Of a stretch of 64,000 nt of DNA, positions 1 through 12,983 are shown piece by piece. Numbering within the stretch: position 1 is the stretch's first letter; each line of letters opens with the position of its first letter. Location: NCBI GenBank assembly GCA_000149265.1, contig CH003387.1:87815-151814 (forward strand), in the 5' to 3' direction. The DNA comes from Ciona savignyi (taxonomy: Eukaryota; Chordata; Ascidiacea; Phlebobranchia; Cionidae). The notes under the pieces were generated by a model. That model was given only the letters and a program-made list of their open reading frames with translations, searched no databases and had not been told where the DNA came from. A program made the translations under genes and the position numbers.

Positions 1-296
1 CGGACACTATATTTAAACATTTCGTGGTTTCTAATGTATAAAACATGAAATTCGATATGTATAATAGATAAGGAAACAGATAACAAAACAGCGATCGTCA
101 CTTCCGTACTTGCATTTTATAAACACATGCTATATACAATCACCATGCTCAATATATAAAGATTTAACTTGTGCTGATAAATTTAATTCTCTGTATTTAC
201 CCGTTCCAGTACAGCCCCCAAGGATTGCGTTGCATGTACTCCACAAGCCAACGTTTGAAATTGCTGTGTGGTACCACCGAGTTACGGACATAGTGG
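1..296. other. Unassigned AT-rich flank
   Basis: I see no gene, repeat boundary or RNA in this stretch. The only open frame of note (65 codons, plus strand, from 110) has no recognisable motif and sits in composition typical of the non-coding DNA around it. Confidence 0.4.
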
Positions 297-304
297 GTAT
301 GAAC

Positions 305-1238
305 TAGGGATGCACAAACTAGAATATCTTGGTATTCTAGAATAGTTATTTCGAATCCAGAATATCGAATCCTATTCTATATTAAAAAGCAAACTCCAGT
401 TAAAGTGGCAAGATCGTCAAAAATTTCTGCTTCAGCTGACTACCTCTTTGGCCAGTGTGATTACATACTTATAATCATAGGCGGCGACTTCAGTAAAATG
501 TTACCGTTGCGCGAAATTGTATGACGTCACAATCGGCCCTATGCCTCGAACTAACTGGGATAGAACTATGATACTAACGATTTACAAAGCTAAAAGATTA
601 AGCCAGGAGTTTAAGTGTTTAATCTAACTACTTCCCCCGCTGAAATATTGCATGGTTATACGCTGCTCAGCGTCAACAATACGGAAAGAATATACCAAAT
701 ATTTATGTGTCTGCGAGGGCTGTGCAAGAATCCAGATTCTTATAACGGTTAACTGATCAAAGAAAAAAACCGTTAACCGTTAACCGATGTTAGCCTACTG
801 TTCTCTCTAGCTAATACTTAGTAATGGAAAGAACATGGGGAAAACGGGAGTGCGTCGTCAGTGGTCCTGTATTGAATCTAGGTCAACGTAACCCTAGGTC
901 AAACCGCCGATCAAAGCAATAAACACCGCTGGAAAAGCGGCGCTGCGGTTAGACGATTTAATGTGATAATTATTTAAATGCGCAGGGAATTTTTGCGTTA
1001 TTATAAAACAGACATTGCGGCGCAACGGTGGAAGTCTGCGCGCTTATAATATCCGTTGTAATCAACGCTGTTGCAATATGTACAATGGAAATAAAAAGGA
1101 ACTCCATGCAATTATAGTTTCTTAATGTGCAATGTATATTATTTCGAATCCAAATATTCGAAATAAACGTAATATTTGGATTCGAATCCTACGGGATTCG
1201 AATCCGGAAGATTCGATATTCTAGTTTGTGCATCCCTA
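305..1238. mobile_element. Non-autonomous hAT element (934 bp)
   Basis: The ends are near-perfect inverted repeats: TAGGGATGCACAAACTAGAA at the left, with its reverse complement at the right. They are flanked by an exact 8-bp direct duplication, GTATGAAC, at 297-304 and 1239-1246. An 8-bp duplication with a TAGGGATGCAC-type terminus is diagnostic of hAT transposons. Just inside each end are repeated motifs related to TTCGAATCC, a usual place for transposase-binding sites. No transposase is encoded, so it would have been moved by an autonomous relative. The intact duplication and good terminal match suggest a fairly recent insertion. Confidence 0.92.
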
Positions 1239-1426
1239 GTATGAACATGCCTGTCACTATAGCCCCCATGACAGAGCCAGCTATGTGCGAATGTGATTGG
1301 TTGTAACAGCCCCGACCCATTTTTACAAGTGTATGTCTATCCAAGTTCCTGAAAACTCTAAGATTCGCTTGATCGGCTGCAAAATAAGTAAATATAAATA
1401 AACGAAATAAAAGATATGCGCTAGAG

Positions 1427-1738
1427 CAGTGGTTCTTAAACTTTTTCAGTCGCGCCCCCTTTGAGTTTTGTGATTAATGCTCACGCCTGACCTACTCAAA
1501 AATAAAATTTACGAAAAATAGAACAATAATTTGTTTGCCATTACCCTGCTTAGTGTAAAGGATGCAATTGTTTTTGGGAAACTAGTCGTATAATTAGAGG
1601 CTTTGTTGAAGACAACGAGTGCGACATTTTGTCTTTATACTTACAAGTGCCGAAAATCCACTTTCACATAAATATGTCACTGTCATGCTTGCGCCCCCCT
1701 TGAGAAGCTTTTTACGCCCCCCAGTTTAAGAACCCATG
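1427..1738. mobile_element. hAT MITE (312 bp)
   Basis: The left end reads CAGTGGTTCTTAAACT and the right end is its inverted match with one local difference (CATGGGTTCTTAAACT). An exact 8-bp duplication, CGCTAGAG, lies at 1419-1426 and 1739-1746. The terminal sequence is the widespread hAT 'CAGTGGTTCT(T/C)AAAC' type. The element is too short to encode protein. The TSD fits nnnTAnnn, reported for Buster-type hAT elements. Confidence 0.93.
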
Positions 1739-1874
1739 CGCTAGAGTTTTATTGTTGTTTTAACTCTTATTTTTTAATATACTATTTTGATTTTTACTTT
1801 ATTCGAGTTATCGTCTAATTAATTGTCTCACAAATTTTACCGAAAACGGTTATATCTAACAAAACGTAAATATG

Positions 1875-1976
1875 TCAAGCATGGTTTCCCAGATAGGCGA
1901 TAGGGGGTACGAAAACATTTCACCAAATTTTAAGAGGAACTAGCGCCAACGGGGTTAAGAAACACTGCTATCATAT
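1875..1976. mobile_element. Possible short hAT relic
   Basis: AGCATGGTTTCCCAGAT at the left and GGGGTTAAGAAACACTGCT at the right resemble degraded ends of the same CAGTGGTTCTTAACC terminus family, about 100 bp apart. I find no clear 8-bp duplication, and the left end is poor. It may be a deletion derivative. Confidence 0.25.
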
Positions 1977-2119
1977 GAATATGACACAATTGTCTTAATT
2001 GAGTGGCGCAAATGTACAAAATGCACTATCCCAAAACACTATAACAAAACTATTATACTTTGGATACTGGTGTGCTTTATTGCGATGGGTATAACTTATA
2101 AATATCACATACACTATAT

Positions 2120-2407
2120 TAGGATAGGATATTTATGTTTATCCTCGTGAATGGGAAAACCAAGGGGGTTAACACTCGGGCAATCGTCAGATCACCTCGC
2201 GCCCATCGTCGGGTTACCACAGCTATTGCAGTGTGTTATATATGATAGACACGTTCCTTCATTTTGGTAGAACCCATTAATCCGCTGGGTTCAGGCAATG
2301 TCCGTAAAGTGCCTTACCCAAGGGCACAACCGATTAGCTAGCGACTTTCGCACCTGCAACCTTTCGATTGAAAGGCGACGCACTTAACCGCTAGACCAAC
2401 GGGCGGG
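2120..2407 (-). mobile_element. tRNA-derived SINE, copy 1
   Basis: This is a copy of a ~290-bp SINE present at least five more times in the window. Read on the minus strand, it starts with a tRNA-like head (A-box-like TGGTCTAGCGG, a helix around CCTTTCAATCGAAAGG, a B-box-like segment ending GCGAAA). A unique body follows, and the copy ends in a tail related to ATATCCTATCC. It would be transcribed by RNA polymerase III and moved by a partner LINE. The tRNA head lies at the high-coordinate end. It differs from the other copies by small indels. Confidence 0.85.
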
Positions 2408-5400
2408 AAAAATATTCGTTTTCAGGATAGGTTGTTTAGAGTATCAATGTTTAGAGTTTGTCGGAAACTGCTTGCTAAAACTATAAAGACTACTTCTAAC
2501 CTTATACACAGAAAACGCAAAACTAACTCAAACTCTAACACCTAAACTAAAAATGCCTGAATCATTTTAGTGTGCAGTTTCTCTGAATAACTCACTGTTC
2601 GGCGACGCCGACACAGCCTGTCTGCCTTCTTTTATATTCTCTCACGTTATGAGAAAAGATAATTGTAGTCAGGTGCCCTTCGACACACTCACCTAGAGTC
2701 ACATGTTAAACACTAAGAAAATCCCTTTCTCTCTTTATGCGCATTGTCTACCAGTCTACCTGAACGAGCCATGCGCTGTAGAACTATTCATACAACGCAA
2801 CATAATAAAATGGTGACCGATGACCCGACAAAGGTAAAAATAGATTTTGTATTCTTGCGCAACACCACAGGTGGAAAAATACGGCTAAAAACCCCAAGTA
2901 TAGTTTTTTCTACAAAGCAAGTAGAGAACCCGAGACAAAACAAGTCAATTAAAGCAATAAGCATTAGATGCTAAAAAAAACAGATTATTGGATATGGCAT
3001 CGACATAAAGTCGATCTCTATCGTAGCAGTATATTCATCATGTTGTGAATGACGCACTTTAAAACGGCACGTGATCTGTTGCACAAATAAGTATAATATT
3101 TTTTATTAGTATTTTATACGCTAATTTTGGTGACCACGTCTACCTTCATTAGAATATTATTTGGATGACAGACGTGCACAATTTCATTAGCAATCTAAGG
3201 ATAGATAAAGTTTTTATAAGCATCCGAACATTATGAACCATTTCCAACCGTCTGATGTTCTGTTTCATCCTTACCGTTTGCACCCCACGTGGAAATTGGG
3301 TCACCCTAGAACATATTTATTGTTACGGTCACGTAATTTTTCTTTTTTATTTGTTCTCTTGTTTAAGTTGTACGTCACATCCTGTGTTGTGAGTGATGCG
3401 TGGCATACTCTTCAGACCTTAGGCTTGGGCATTTTAACTTTAAAAGTGCGAACCAAGCAGTTGTAGTATCGTAATGATACTTTTGTAGTTAAAGTGTTTT
3501 CTTTAGTACACGAAGAATTACATTATATATTTTGGCCGGAAATTTCAGGAGTGTTTTATTTTGTTTCACTGGCGTACTTTGCTTATCATTTTATTATTTT
3601 GTTTTAGTTCCCGCAATACAATACATAAACAACCAGATTTTGCGCGTATCCGATTATAAAAGGCAAGGCTCGTACTTGAGAAAAGTACTGTCGAACTAAT
3701 TATCCTGCATCATCTCAAATATGTTGCCACAATGTTTAACACTAAAAGCAAAGGGGAGTTAAAAGGCCAATTATCGTATACCTTGGTGGCCTAAATATCG
3801 TTTTAAACGACGGTACCTGAATACATTTTGATTCTGTTTATTCGGCTGGTAAAAACTTTCCTTTTTTGTCAGGCAATCGAGGATTTGTCATAGAGCTCGT
3901 ACAATCGCTTTTACATTGCGTAAAGACATTGTGTTTGATAGGTAAATGTGAACTTGGTGGTGGGATTTTCTTGTCGATATTTAAGAACAGGAAAGGCCAA
4001 ATTTTTTAAATGACATTGGCCGAATTTGTGCCATTGCCATCTGAGCAAGAAAATATCCCGGATTACAAGACTTCTTATTTGCAACACTTCATATAAGATA
4101 CTTGTCCGGAAAAAGACACTTTGATTTTTGTAATCCATTTGTTTCTATGGTTTGGCCATGGCATGTAAGTTTTATTTTGTAAATTTATTTTAAGTTCGGC
4201 TTCGACAGATAAAGGGACAGTTTTCTTTCTTTTTGTGACGTCAACAATCCTTTTTTTAGTACTATGTGAACCGGGATGTTTATAATAGTTATTGCCCCAC
4301 CTATCGGCATACTTTCCGTTCTTTGTTTCATTTCCTAAACTCGTGTTTCAGTTTTGCGCCAGTTTTCTGCGATGTCATAAGTCAGTTGTAACCTTTATAT
4401 TAGACTAATGTTTTATTTATTAGTGACTATTAATAACTATATTTAATATCTCCGGATACTGCTGTGAAATATTGAGTAAAGGTTAATCCAAATACATCTT
4501 TGAACACTGGAGCATTATTTAAGTAGTCACTTATTCTTCAAGTTTCATCATCGAGCAAACGGTTGAAGGATTTAGCTTTAACACTTTTGATTAATCATAA
4601 TATAAGCTTTGTAGGCTTTAGTCGGTTGTGTCCCTGGGCAATAATATAAAATTTCAAAAAATTAACGGGCTCTACTTGATATAAATCGCGGTGATAAGAC
4701 AAGTTACGACCGTTACGATGTTTTATTTACGTCACGTAAATATCACCCTAGTTTGAACAAAGGTCACACAGCGTTCTTTGCCTGGCTGAATGGGTAAACC
4801 AATGGGCATCAAATTAAAATTTGTTTGGTCCTATAGCACCCCTGCTTTTTCTTTTTTCTCTTGGTCGCGGATTGCTATTGTAGGGGCAGGCGCATTCGGC
4901 TGGTGCTCGTCGCTTAGCCAAAAGTTCACCTTAGGCTGTCTTCCTCGTCGGTGACTGACACTGAGTTCTGATAATAACTATATACATGAATCGTACTGCA
5001 CTTGCTTGGTTTTATTCAGCATTTCTGTAAGTTAGTTCATTCTGCTAGTTGTTTTTTTTGTTCATAAAATCACGACAATATATACCAAATAAATATAGGT
5101 CACGGGGACAGATAAGGTGTGGACGGTATTTTAAGTATGTGAAATGGGTCGCGTTTGTAATAAAAACAGCGGACATTGCACCAACTAAACTTACTGCAAT
5201 GGGTCGTAAATACGACGCAAATAGTATTCCGGTAATTGACACTTTAACATAGCACATAAGCAAAAATTATATAAAATCAAATAATGATCACAAATCGAAC
5301 CAGCGATTCACCACAGTCCTAATTTTACCAAAATTAGATAGTTAACGGTTCGAGAAGGATTTTGGGCTCAATGATGCAGGTTGGGTATATAACACGGTTA

Positions 5401-5800
5401 GATAAGTCCTGTACATAGAAACCTTGAAAAGATTTGTTAACAGTTTTATAGCCTATGTTACGGTCCCTGCTTATGTCCGTAGATCAGCTTGCACGTTTAA
5501 ACAGTTAGTTACTCACTTCGAATATATCTCACGAACACCAATGATTTTGTTTCGTTTAATGTATTGAAACGGTAACTACAAGAAAATACACACATTCTTA
5601 ATAATTAATTTAACATCTCGATTACACTTCATTGTAACACATATACCTGAAATTTGGCGTGCCTCCGTTGTTTAAACACAACGTTTCTTGATTATACAGT
5701 GCAAACATCGAAATAGGAATGAAATGGTAACAAAAATGCTTTTCAAGCCCCTAAATTCATAGAATTACACTAAAAAATCGCCCAGCACTAATAATTACTA
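2408..5800. other. Non-coding AT-rich stretch
   Basis: No homology or element boundary is recognisable over about 3.4 kb. ORFs here are at most 77 codons, and those at 5045-5263 overlap on opposite strands as shadows of each other. A locally GC-richer patch at about 4850-4950 has no feature I can name. Confidence 0.4.
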
Positions 5801-6724
5801 AAAAATGGACCATAAAAGATTCTCGGGGCCCAAAGGAAAGGCGTGACACGAGCAAAAAAGGCTGCTTGTGGTGGCGTTGTCAAAATCACCAAGATAGAAA
5901 GAAAAAAATGGTCAGATGAAAGTTGGGGAGCAAGGCCGTTAACGATTTTATTGTAAAAGCGACATCAGCCTCGAAGCTCCTCTGGTCACATATGCTATCT
6001 ACACGGAAAGACAACGGGGAGGAGATATACCTGCAAGTGCGATATCTACTATATCGTCAGTGCTTGAGGTACATCATCGCCTCTTCGTGTTAGAAAACAA
6101 GGCAATGAAAATTGACAAAAGTACATTTTTTAAATTAAGACCGAAACATGTTCGTCCGCACAACGTCTGAATGTGTAAATACCACTGACATTTTAAATTA
6201 GCACAAATAAGCCATCCCCAATGAACTGCCGAGGACACCTCGTTACAGCAATGCATTTCCAGAAAGTAAGATATCTCGACCCGGTATTGTACATGTTTTC
6301 TTTAGGTTTATGTCATACTGGGAGCTTATGTTGCAATCGCCTGTACTAGACCGCATGTCAGAACTTTTCTTTCCCATTCAGTTACCGAAGAGACACTACT
6401 ACTGCAGTATACCATTTTTCCTCCGATACCGTTTAGACTTCAGAAGTTTGGTGAGTGTGTAATGTTTGACTTCAAAAGTCCAGGAGTCGGGGAATGATTT
6501 AATTACTTGCATCGTCGAGTTGATTCCACGATTTATTTTACTCGCTGCGTGAAACGTTGCCAACAGGTGTCATACCAGCAGCAGCGTGCGGCTGTAAAAA
6601 TACTCGGTACACTGCCATTTTATAAGTTGACTTTGAGGGAGAAACTACTGTTGCTTGTACCAAGATGAATAAGTACTGCAATCAGCGCATTGGCACCAAA
6701 GGCAATTTTCACTTTTTACAGCAG

Positions 6725-6885
6725 CTTGTGAGTCTGACAACCTTCGACACGGAAAAAAGAGTGTGATACCTTGCATTGCGCGCTTGCTTGGGGAGCCTCC
6801 ACCAGCAACAAAGAATTTAAATATTTGGTCGGATGGCCCTGCATCGCAATTTAAAAATAAGTTTATCGTGGCTGCGATTTCCCGT
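6725..6885 (+). pseudogene. Fragment of a conserved repeat-borne protein (SDGPxxQFKN motif)
   Basis: One plus-strand frame reads as real protein and includes LRHGKKSVIPCIARLL, then PPATKNLNIWSDGPASQFKN and a short hydrophobic run. A similar S-D-G-x-x-x-Q-[FY]-K-N signature is familiar to me from uncharacterised, often multi-copy animal proteins, but I cannot give the family a firm name. The acidic D in a beta-strand-like context would suit an RNase-H-like nuclease fold; that is inference. The frame is closed on both sides by stops and frameshifts, so this is a remnant. A hAT MITE lies 84 bp downstream. Confidence 0.4.
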
Positions 6886-6968
6886 CCTAGAAGAAATACG
6901 ATGTAAGAAGCCGCATTTATTCAGACTAGATCCCATTAAAGTTCATAATTCATACCTTCTCCTAAAGC

Positions 6969-7414
6969 CAGGGCCGGTTTTAGGCCGATTTGACCGATTA
7001 GATCAAATTGGGCCCCGCACCTTGAAGGGGCCCCGCGCTAGCGGGGGTCTTTCTGTATTACGAGGTTTAAAATACTACTGAAACGTAAAATAAAAAGTGA
7101 AATAATATTCTTTCTCATAATATCAATTTGTTATGCATCGTAACCACGTCAAATTCATATTTCTGTGTCTGCCTGTTACGTCATAATGAATATGGTTGCT
7201 AACAATTGTTTGTTTTACTTCCAAACATATCGTAAATAAGCATCCACATTACCTTTAATTTGTTTAATAGCAAGTATTAAATGTATATTTTTGTAGTTTG
7301 TATGTACTGGTATATATTTTATGATATATAAACACCCATAAATTTTGCTATGAAGAGTAGGGGCCCCGCCATCACATTTCTAATTGGGCCCCGCGGTTCC
7401 TAGCACCGGGCCTG
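6969..7414. mobile_element. hAT MITE (446 bp)
   Basis: The left end is CAGGGCCGGTTTTAGG and the right end CCTAGCACCGGGCCTG, an imperfect inverted pair. An exact 8-bp duplication, CCTAAAGC, lies at 6961-6968 and 7415-7422. Subterminal GGGGCCCCGC motifs are present near both ends in inverted orientation. It carries no coding sequence. The TSD fits neither the nnnTAnnn nor the nTnnnnAn pattern well. Confidence 0.92.
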
Positions 7415-7422
7415 CCTAAAGC

Positions 7423-8693
7423 CGAATCCCCCATTGCACAGGTCGCTTTACCGCACACCTTTCTTCGAGGCTCAGTGCAATTTTTATTTTATAAACAATT
7501 ATTTAAATATTTTTTAATTGGGTTTAGCGGCCACGTCAAATTATACAGAATTTTAATAGTCTAACGACTGACTGTCGTTTTGCCGTTTTTTCCCGTTTTC
7601 CAAATTTCTACTGATAGTCCCGCTTCGTGTTTTCATCGTGGAAACAAAAAATAAACTAAACTATCTTGAGGTTATAAACTTACAACTTTCGATGTTGTAG
7701 AAGCTTATTTTAATTTATACTTTCAGATCCATCATGTTTTCACAAAACACAGGACGGAAGGGAGTCACAACAAAAAAATGAGTTTGTTGCAGTACAATTT
7801 GTGGAGGAAATATACCCAGAGAACCCAGATGTGATATTATAACATACCAGCGTTGTGGCGTTATACGTCGACTCTCTTCCACTAAATGCGCGGGATTGTT
7901 GTTTTTAATTATTTTTATGTTTTTGTATGATATTATTTTTCGTTTACACGATTTGTCACATGCAAAAAAACATAAACGGTCTCAATTGCAGAATGCTGAT
8001 TACAAACGGCTCTGTTAAAATAACGCTACACAAACTTGGGTGAAGAAATAATGTCCATTTGGCTGTCCAAATAAACGATCACGCGTAATTGCTATTGCAT
8101 ATGGTGAAACGACTTGAACAGCCAAAAAAAAAGCATGCAGTACACTACAGTGCTTCCTCGATTATCCGTCCATTGGACCCAATGAAGTGTTACTTTACAA
8201 GACTTAACTATTTAGGAATAACTTTTGTGGGGCAATAAAATAAATAGCCCTACTGTAAGTTTTGTTGCATTTGAATCTGCTTCTTTCTGCGTTGTTTTGG
8301 TTTAAATAAAGGAATTCAATTATGGTTTTTTTTTATCCGTTCAGGTTTTGAAGAAACGCTGTCCCGACTAGACCGGATAATCGAGAAAGTAACCTGTACA
8401 TTAAAAAAGTGTAAGACGCCGGAAATTTTGCGTGGTCCTGAATTGTAACGACGACCATTATACATACGCTGGAATTACTTACCCATATGGTATGGGCAAA
8501 CAAAACTGTCCCTGTACACATCCATTTCCATACACGTACACATATCAATCACTGTCATTTAGAGTTCATAAAATCAATATCAACCGAGTACCAATATGGT
8601 GCCTTCCTTCGCTGCAGTCAATGAATGTAAGTGACATAAAAAAATGGCGTTTTACATTTGTTTTTGTTGAGGATTGAAATGTAAATCAACATT
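7423..8693. other. Non-coding stretch
   Basis: No gene, RNA or element boundary is recognised. Two overlapping opposite-strand ORFs at about 8333-8677 show no motif and are probably chance. Confidence 0.4.
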
Positions 8694-8701
8694 CTCTAGT
8701 T

Positions 8702-9586
8702 CAGGGATGTCCAACCTTTTATTGTAATGGGCCGCATTGTCACTTAAAATAATTCAATGGGCCGCAAAACCTATTAAATTTCAATAAAAATAGCAGGGTT
8801 CGAATTAATGGTTTTGAAATGATTTTCGAAATGCGCGGATAAGGAGCGCGCGAAAAAAATTTGGTTATGATAAATTGCCTAAACGACCAGAAAGATATTT
8901 ATTTTATAAAGCAGACAGTACCGTTATTAAGTAGTACAGACGTACAGTAATGATAAATTGCAATAAACTTAAATTTAAAAGAGGTGTGTCGCATCTCGCC
9001 AATCATAAACAAAGGTATCGAGGTATATTAACAACGCATAATAGCGATTATTTCCTTGTGATGGCAATGCTTATTATACGCCAATGATGAAAAGTAAAGC
9101 CAAGGTAAATAAATTATGTTATGTTAAAGGCAAACGATGTTATATTAACGTGTTGAGGATTTATTATTAAAAGTGCGCGAAATCAGTACCGGTAATTTAT
9201 ATTTTCGCGATTTTGTTAATTTTTGTAATTCGCGAACTTTAGAAAACGGTTCGCGATCCCTTTATTTTAACCCTGAATGGGTACATAAAGAAACAATAAA
9301 AAGCCCATAATTTCATCTTTGAAAAAAGGAACAAATAACACACAAATAGAAAGAAACAAAAACATATTTCTGCAATACCAAGTCAATGAGATAAGTGTTT
9401 GTCGTCCGTCGGTTTCTTTCTGCAGTTTTGATGTTTACTGCGTCCCTAAAAGCTGACTGATATATTTGAATTAGGCCAAGATTTAAAGTTCAAAATACTA
9501 CTTGGAGTAAAAATGACTAGCGGGCCGCACAAAAAATCTCAGGTGGGCCGCACTGCGGCCCGCGGGCAGCAGGTTGGACATCCCTG
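8702..9586 (+). mobile_element. Non-autonomous hAT element, family X copy 1 (885 bp)
   Basis: The element starts CAGGGATGTCCAACCT and ends with AGGTTGGACATCCCTG, flanked by the exact 8-bp duplication CTCTAGTT (8694-8701 and 9587-9594). Subterminal GGGCCGCA and GCGGCCCGC motifs repeat. The interior has no long ORF. A second copy lies in the opposite orientation at 15120-16032, and a fragment occurs near 44700. The interior is colinear with the second copy reverse-complemented, so the family boundary is well supported. Assigned + arbitrarily, to show relative orientation. Confidence 0.94.
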
Positions 9587-9594
9587 CTCTAGTT

Positions 9595-12130
9595 CATTTG
9601 CGCGTACTAAGATTGAGTGGTGGTAAAGGATAAGTGTTCCTCCTATAATACTGTAATGTTGGAAATTGGTCAAATCTATGAGTACGGTTGGAGAAATACT
9701 TTTAAACTTCAAAAACCTCTTTTAAACCGCTACCAACCTGCTATAAAGCCTAGAAATCGGTTGAACGCGATTCAAGATATGAGGGTTGCGTTATCTAAAA
9801 TGGAACCAAACAGCTGAACTGATAGCAAAAAAGAAAATGCATCCGTCACACTGATCAATGAAAAACAACTAAGAGACCGTGAGCAATTTAGAAGAAACTT
9901 ATAAAAAGTACTGTACGGCCAAGGTAATTATTTATTAAAGGAAAGTTGGCAAATACCGATGACAAAATGACTTTAAATACTAAAACATTTCCACGGTTAG
10001 AAAAATAAAACCCTCATCCGCTGGTAATAAATGCATCCACGGGGCGTTGTTCCTATGTTGCATCTCTTCGTTTGATCTGTGTAATAACTTCTCGCCTTGG
10101 TACGGATCCAAGAATTTTATAATTGATTATGTACCGCGGCTAACCCATTTTTTGAAATACCTATATACTAAACATTTTAAAAATAAAAGACACATTAAAT
10201 TAGTAGAAAAAACTAAAACTAAGAAACCCAGAATGTCTATGATTTGCGATCGTACCAGCAATCAAATTATGCGACACAAACCGCACCCGGGAACTATCAA
10301 GGATTACTTTAACCATCACTTCCCACCAAACTGTAAGTGGCTGGCTGGTGCGTTCCGGCCGGCGGTGTTACCTGGCTTAATATAAGCGCCATAAAGGAGT
10401 GTACATAGACCATACATGTACAGAATTCGAAAATCCCAGAATTCTAAATGTTTCAAAGAGAGATGGTCAATAGAAAGTTTAAAAAACTAATAAAGGTTGG
10501 TTGTCCTTGATTGAAAAGTTGTCTACAAAAATATCTTGCACTTTAAAATGAATTCTCCTGAAATTCCTGATCAAACGGGCGACCACTTCTTCGGTGTTTA
10601 AGCTAATGAAAGACCTTGAATGGTTTAGTTAGGGCAAAAATAATTTGGTGGAACAGTACTATTGAATTCGCCACGCCGACAAACTGTGATTGAAAGGTCC
10701 TGTTGATGTATAAATTAACAGCTTGCCTTCTTTAAAAGCAGGAAGTAGTAAAGCAGGCTTAAGTTGTTTCTGAATCCCAACTATCCCTTTCTAATACGCT
10801 CTATCTCCGAATTATCAATAGTTCCAAACTAAAACCTTAGATATAAGACTCTGGTGGTAACACCAACAACGCGTGTTTGACCCACTTAATTACGTTTCAT
10901 ATGTAGCGTTCTAGTTCGCTGTTACGTCACACAATGTATATTTTTAAAATTTTTAAATTAGCCAATCCTGCTTTACCGCTGTAATTTTACATATAATAAA
11001 TGTGCTTCAACATATTTTTCCCAGTTTGTTGCAGATATTGAGGATATGGCGAAATGCAATTAATTGCCTTGTTTAACATTTTTCGTCATATTTTCCCAAA
11101 TAAGTTTTTTATTAGCCTTCGTTTACCATTGTCGGGTGTTGCAAGATTTAATTAGGCTGGTTTCACATCAGAAAGTCGGTTTTTGTCTTGCCTCCGACAA
11201 TAACTTCGGTTGGGCGTTTTGCTTGGTGTGGATACACACTGAAAATAATTTGTTATTGGCATATAGAAAGAACACTAACTATTGTCATAGACATAGTTGC
11301 CATTTATTTTCATCTAAATCTATATGTTTTTGCATCATTCTAGAATCTAGATGTAAGATATTTTTTTAGATCACTAAAATAAAAATCTGTATATTTTTTA
11401 AAAGGTTATATTTACTGTGTAGCTAAATTAATGTAAATAGAGCTAATAAACTATTTTTCCCATCACATTTCGACAAACGAGCTAAGAATAAGCTAACGTT
11501 CGTTATACAGTACACCCACAAGTAGTGGCGCGATAAATTTGAAACAGTTTATTTTAAGTAATTTTAAAATAACAAAAGAGGAAAGACGAACACACTTGAA
11601 CGAACAATTGAACAACGGCAAGCGGACATAATAATATTTATTAATTTGTTTATTTATACTACTTGCGGGCAAATGTGTTTTGTCTAAGGGTATTTTTGTT
11701 GATCCAATTATTAAACATCCTCAGTAAGTTATATTTAACTTATCAAGTCTCATTGTTTTACGAATTTAATATGCACAGGGAGCCTGGCTCATCGTCGAGC
11801 GCAAATAAGTTAACCCGACGAAGGCAACTGAACATGCGTTGCCAACCGTATAAAGTTTTGAACAATAATTCCAAACGTTTGGGGGATAATGTGATAAAGT
11901 GCACTGCTGATGATATTAATTTATTAGCATTCGGCGCGTTTGGTAAACAAGATAAACTACATCTTTGAACAAAAAGTTTAGTTGAAATAGATTTTAACTT
12001 TTTTGAACTCCGTTTAGCAGCACCACATCATATGACTGGCCGAATTTCCAATTTTAGTCCCGACTGAAAGCAATGCATTTTAATTGTTATTTATAAGCGT
12101 AGTAGAATCCGTTTTCGAAAACACCTCTCT
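9595..12130. other. Non-coding stretch with one unrecognised ORF
   Basis: The only item of note is a 112-codon plus-strand ORF at 10047-10385 with a basic middle (KNKRHIKLVEKTKTKKPRM) and a C-terminal half reading DYFNHHFPPNCKWLAGAF. I recognise no family, and there is no supporting context. Other ORFs (11064-11369, 11663-11968) look like chance frames. Confidence 0.3.
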
Positions 12131-12137
12131 CTGATGT

Positions 12138-12352
12138 TCATCTGAGAATCCACGTAAAATACACATGCTTGTTCAGATGTGGAGATTCGTCCACAATGAG
12201 GCTAAGAATTGATTCAGCTTCATTGATTTTCATAACTGTTTCCCTTAAAATTTTAATTTGCATTTTCAATAATTTCGTTTTGAATATCATGTGTTGTTTG
12301 TTCTGCTGTTCTTTACGGGAAATCCATCGTTTCATGTCTGGTTCGTACTTTT
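12138..12352 (-). CDS. Possible coding exon, lysine-rich helical segment
   Basis: The minus-strand frame includes DMKRWISRKEQQNKQHM followed by an amphipathic run (LLKMQIKILRETVMKINEAE) likely to form a coiled coil, and it ends at a stop at 12138. The composition looks more like protein than the surrounding AT-rich frames. A weak acceptor-like AAAAG precedes it. It could be the last exon of a host gene together with the open segments at 14.2-15.1 kb on the same strand, or a repeat-borne fragment. Function unknown. Confidence 0.3.
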
Positions 12353-12983
12353 GCAGGTAAAAAACAAGATATAAATTACAAACAATACCAGGCCCCTGTA
12401 TTAATCTTTTTTTTTCAATTGTTCATTGGAAACCTTAACCCATGCGTTTTCTAAACCGTGTGTGGTATTTTACCACCTTTAATTTTTTTTCTCTGAACTA
12501 TATGTTGGTGCGACATCTGGATTTGTCGAGCGATGTTCCAAGTAACAATTTATTTACATATATTTAGAGGTCTACACATACCTTACGAGTGATAGGCGGT
12601 ATAATACATTCTTACACAATTTCCAAATAATGCATCTAGGACGTCCTGGGTGAAACTATGCATACGAACATATTCTAAATCTCCAGAGGTCAGCGGTTGT
12701 CTACACAGGCCAATTAAGTTTTTGTGGTAAAAGCACTTTCAAGAGTTTGAGATGCAATGAATCTTTTCTTTTAGTTTTGTGGTTTATTCTGCTGACATCC
12801 ATCTAACAAAATCATATTATTGAATACTGTAACAGCTTATTTAGACAACACATGCACGTTTCACATACTTCCCAATCCACTAATGTTTTAATAAAACTGT
12901 CCTGGAGACACTTGATTCGGGAGTCATCCATACCACGAATCGGGTAGGAACTGTTGCAGTTTACGATGTCAAACCATCTTCAT

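Noticed and set aside
5045-5263. Overlapping 67- and 72-codon ORFs on opposite strands
   Set aside because: Mirror-image frames of the same DNA with no family character; taken as chance.
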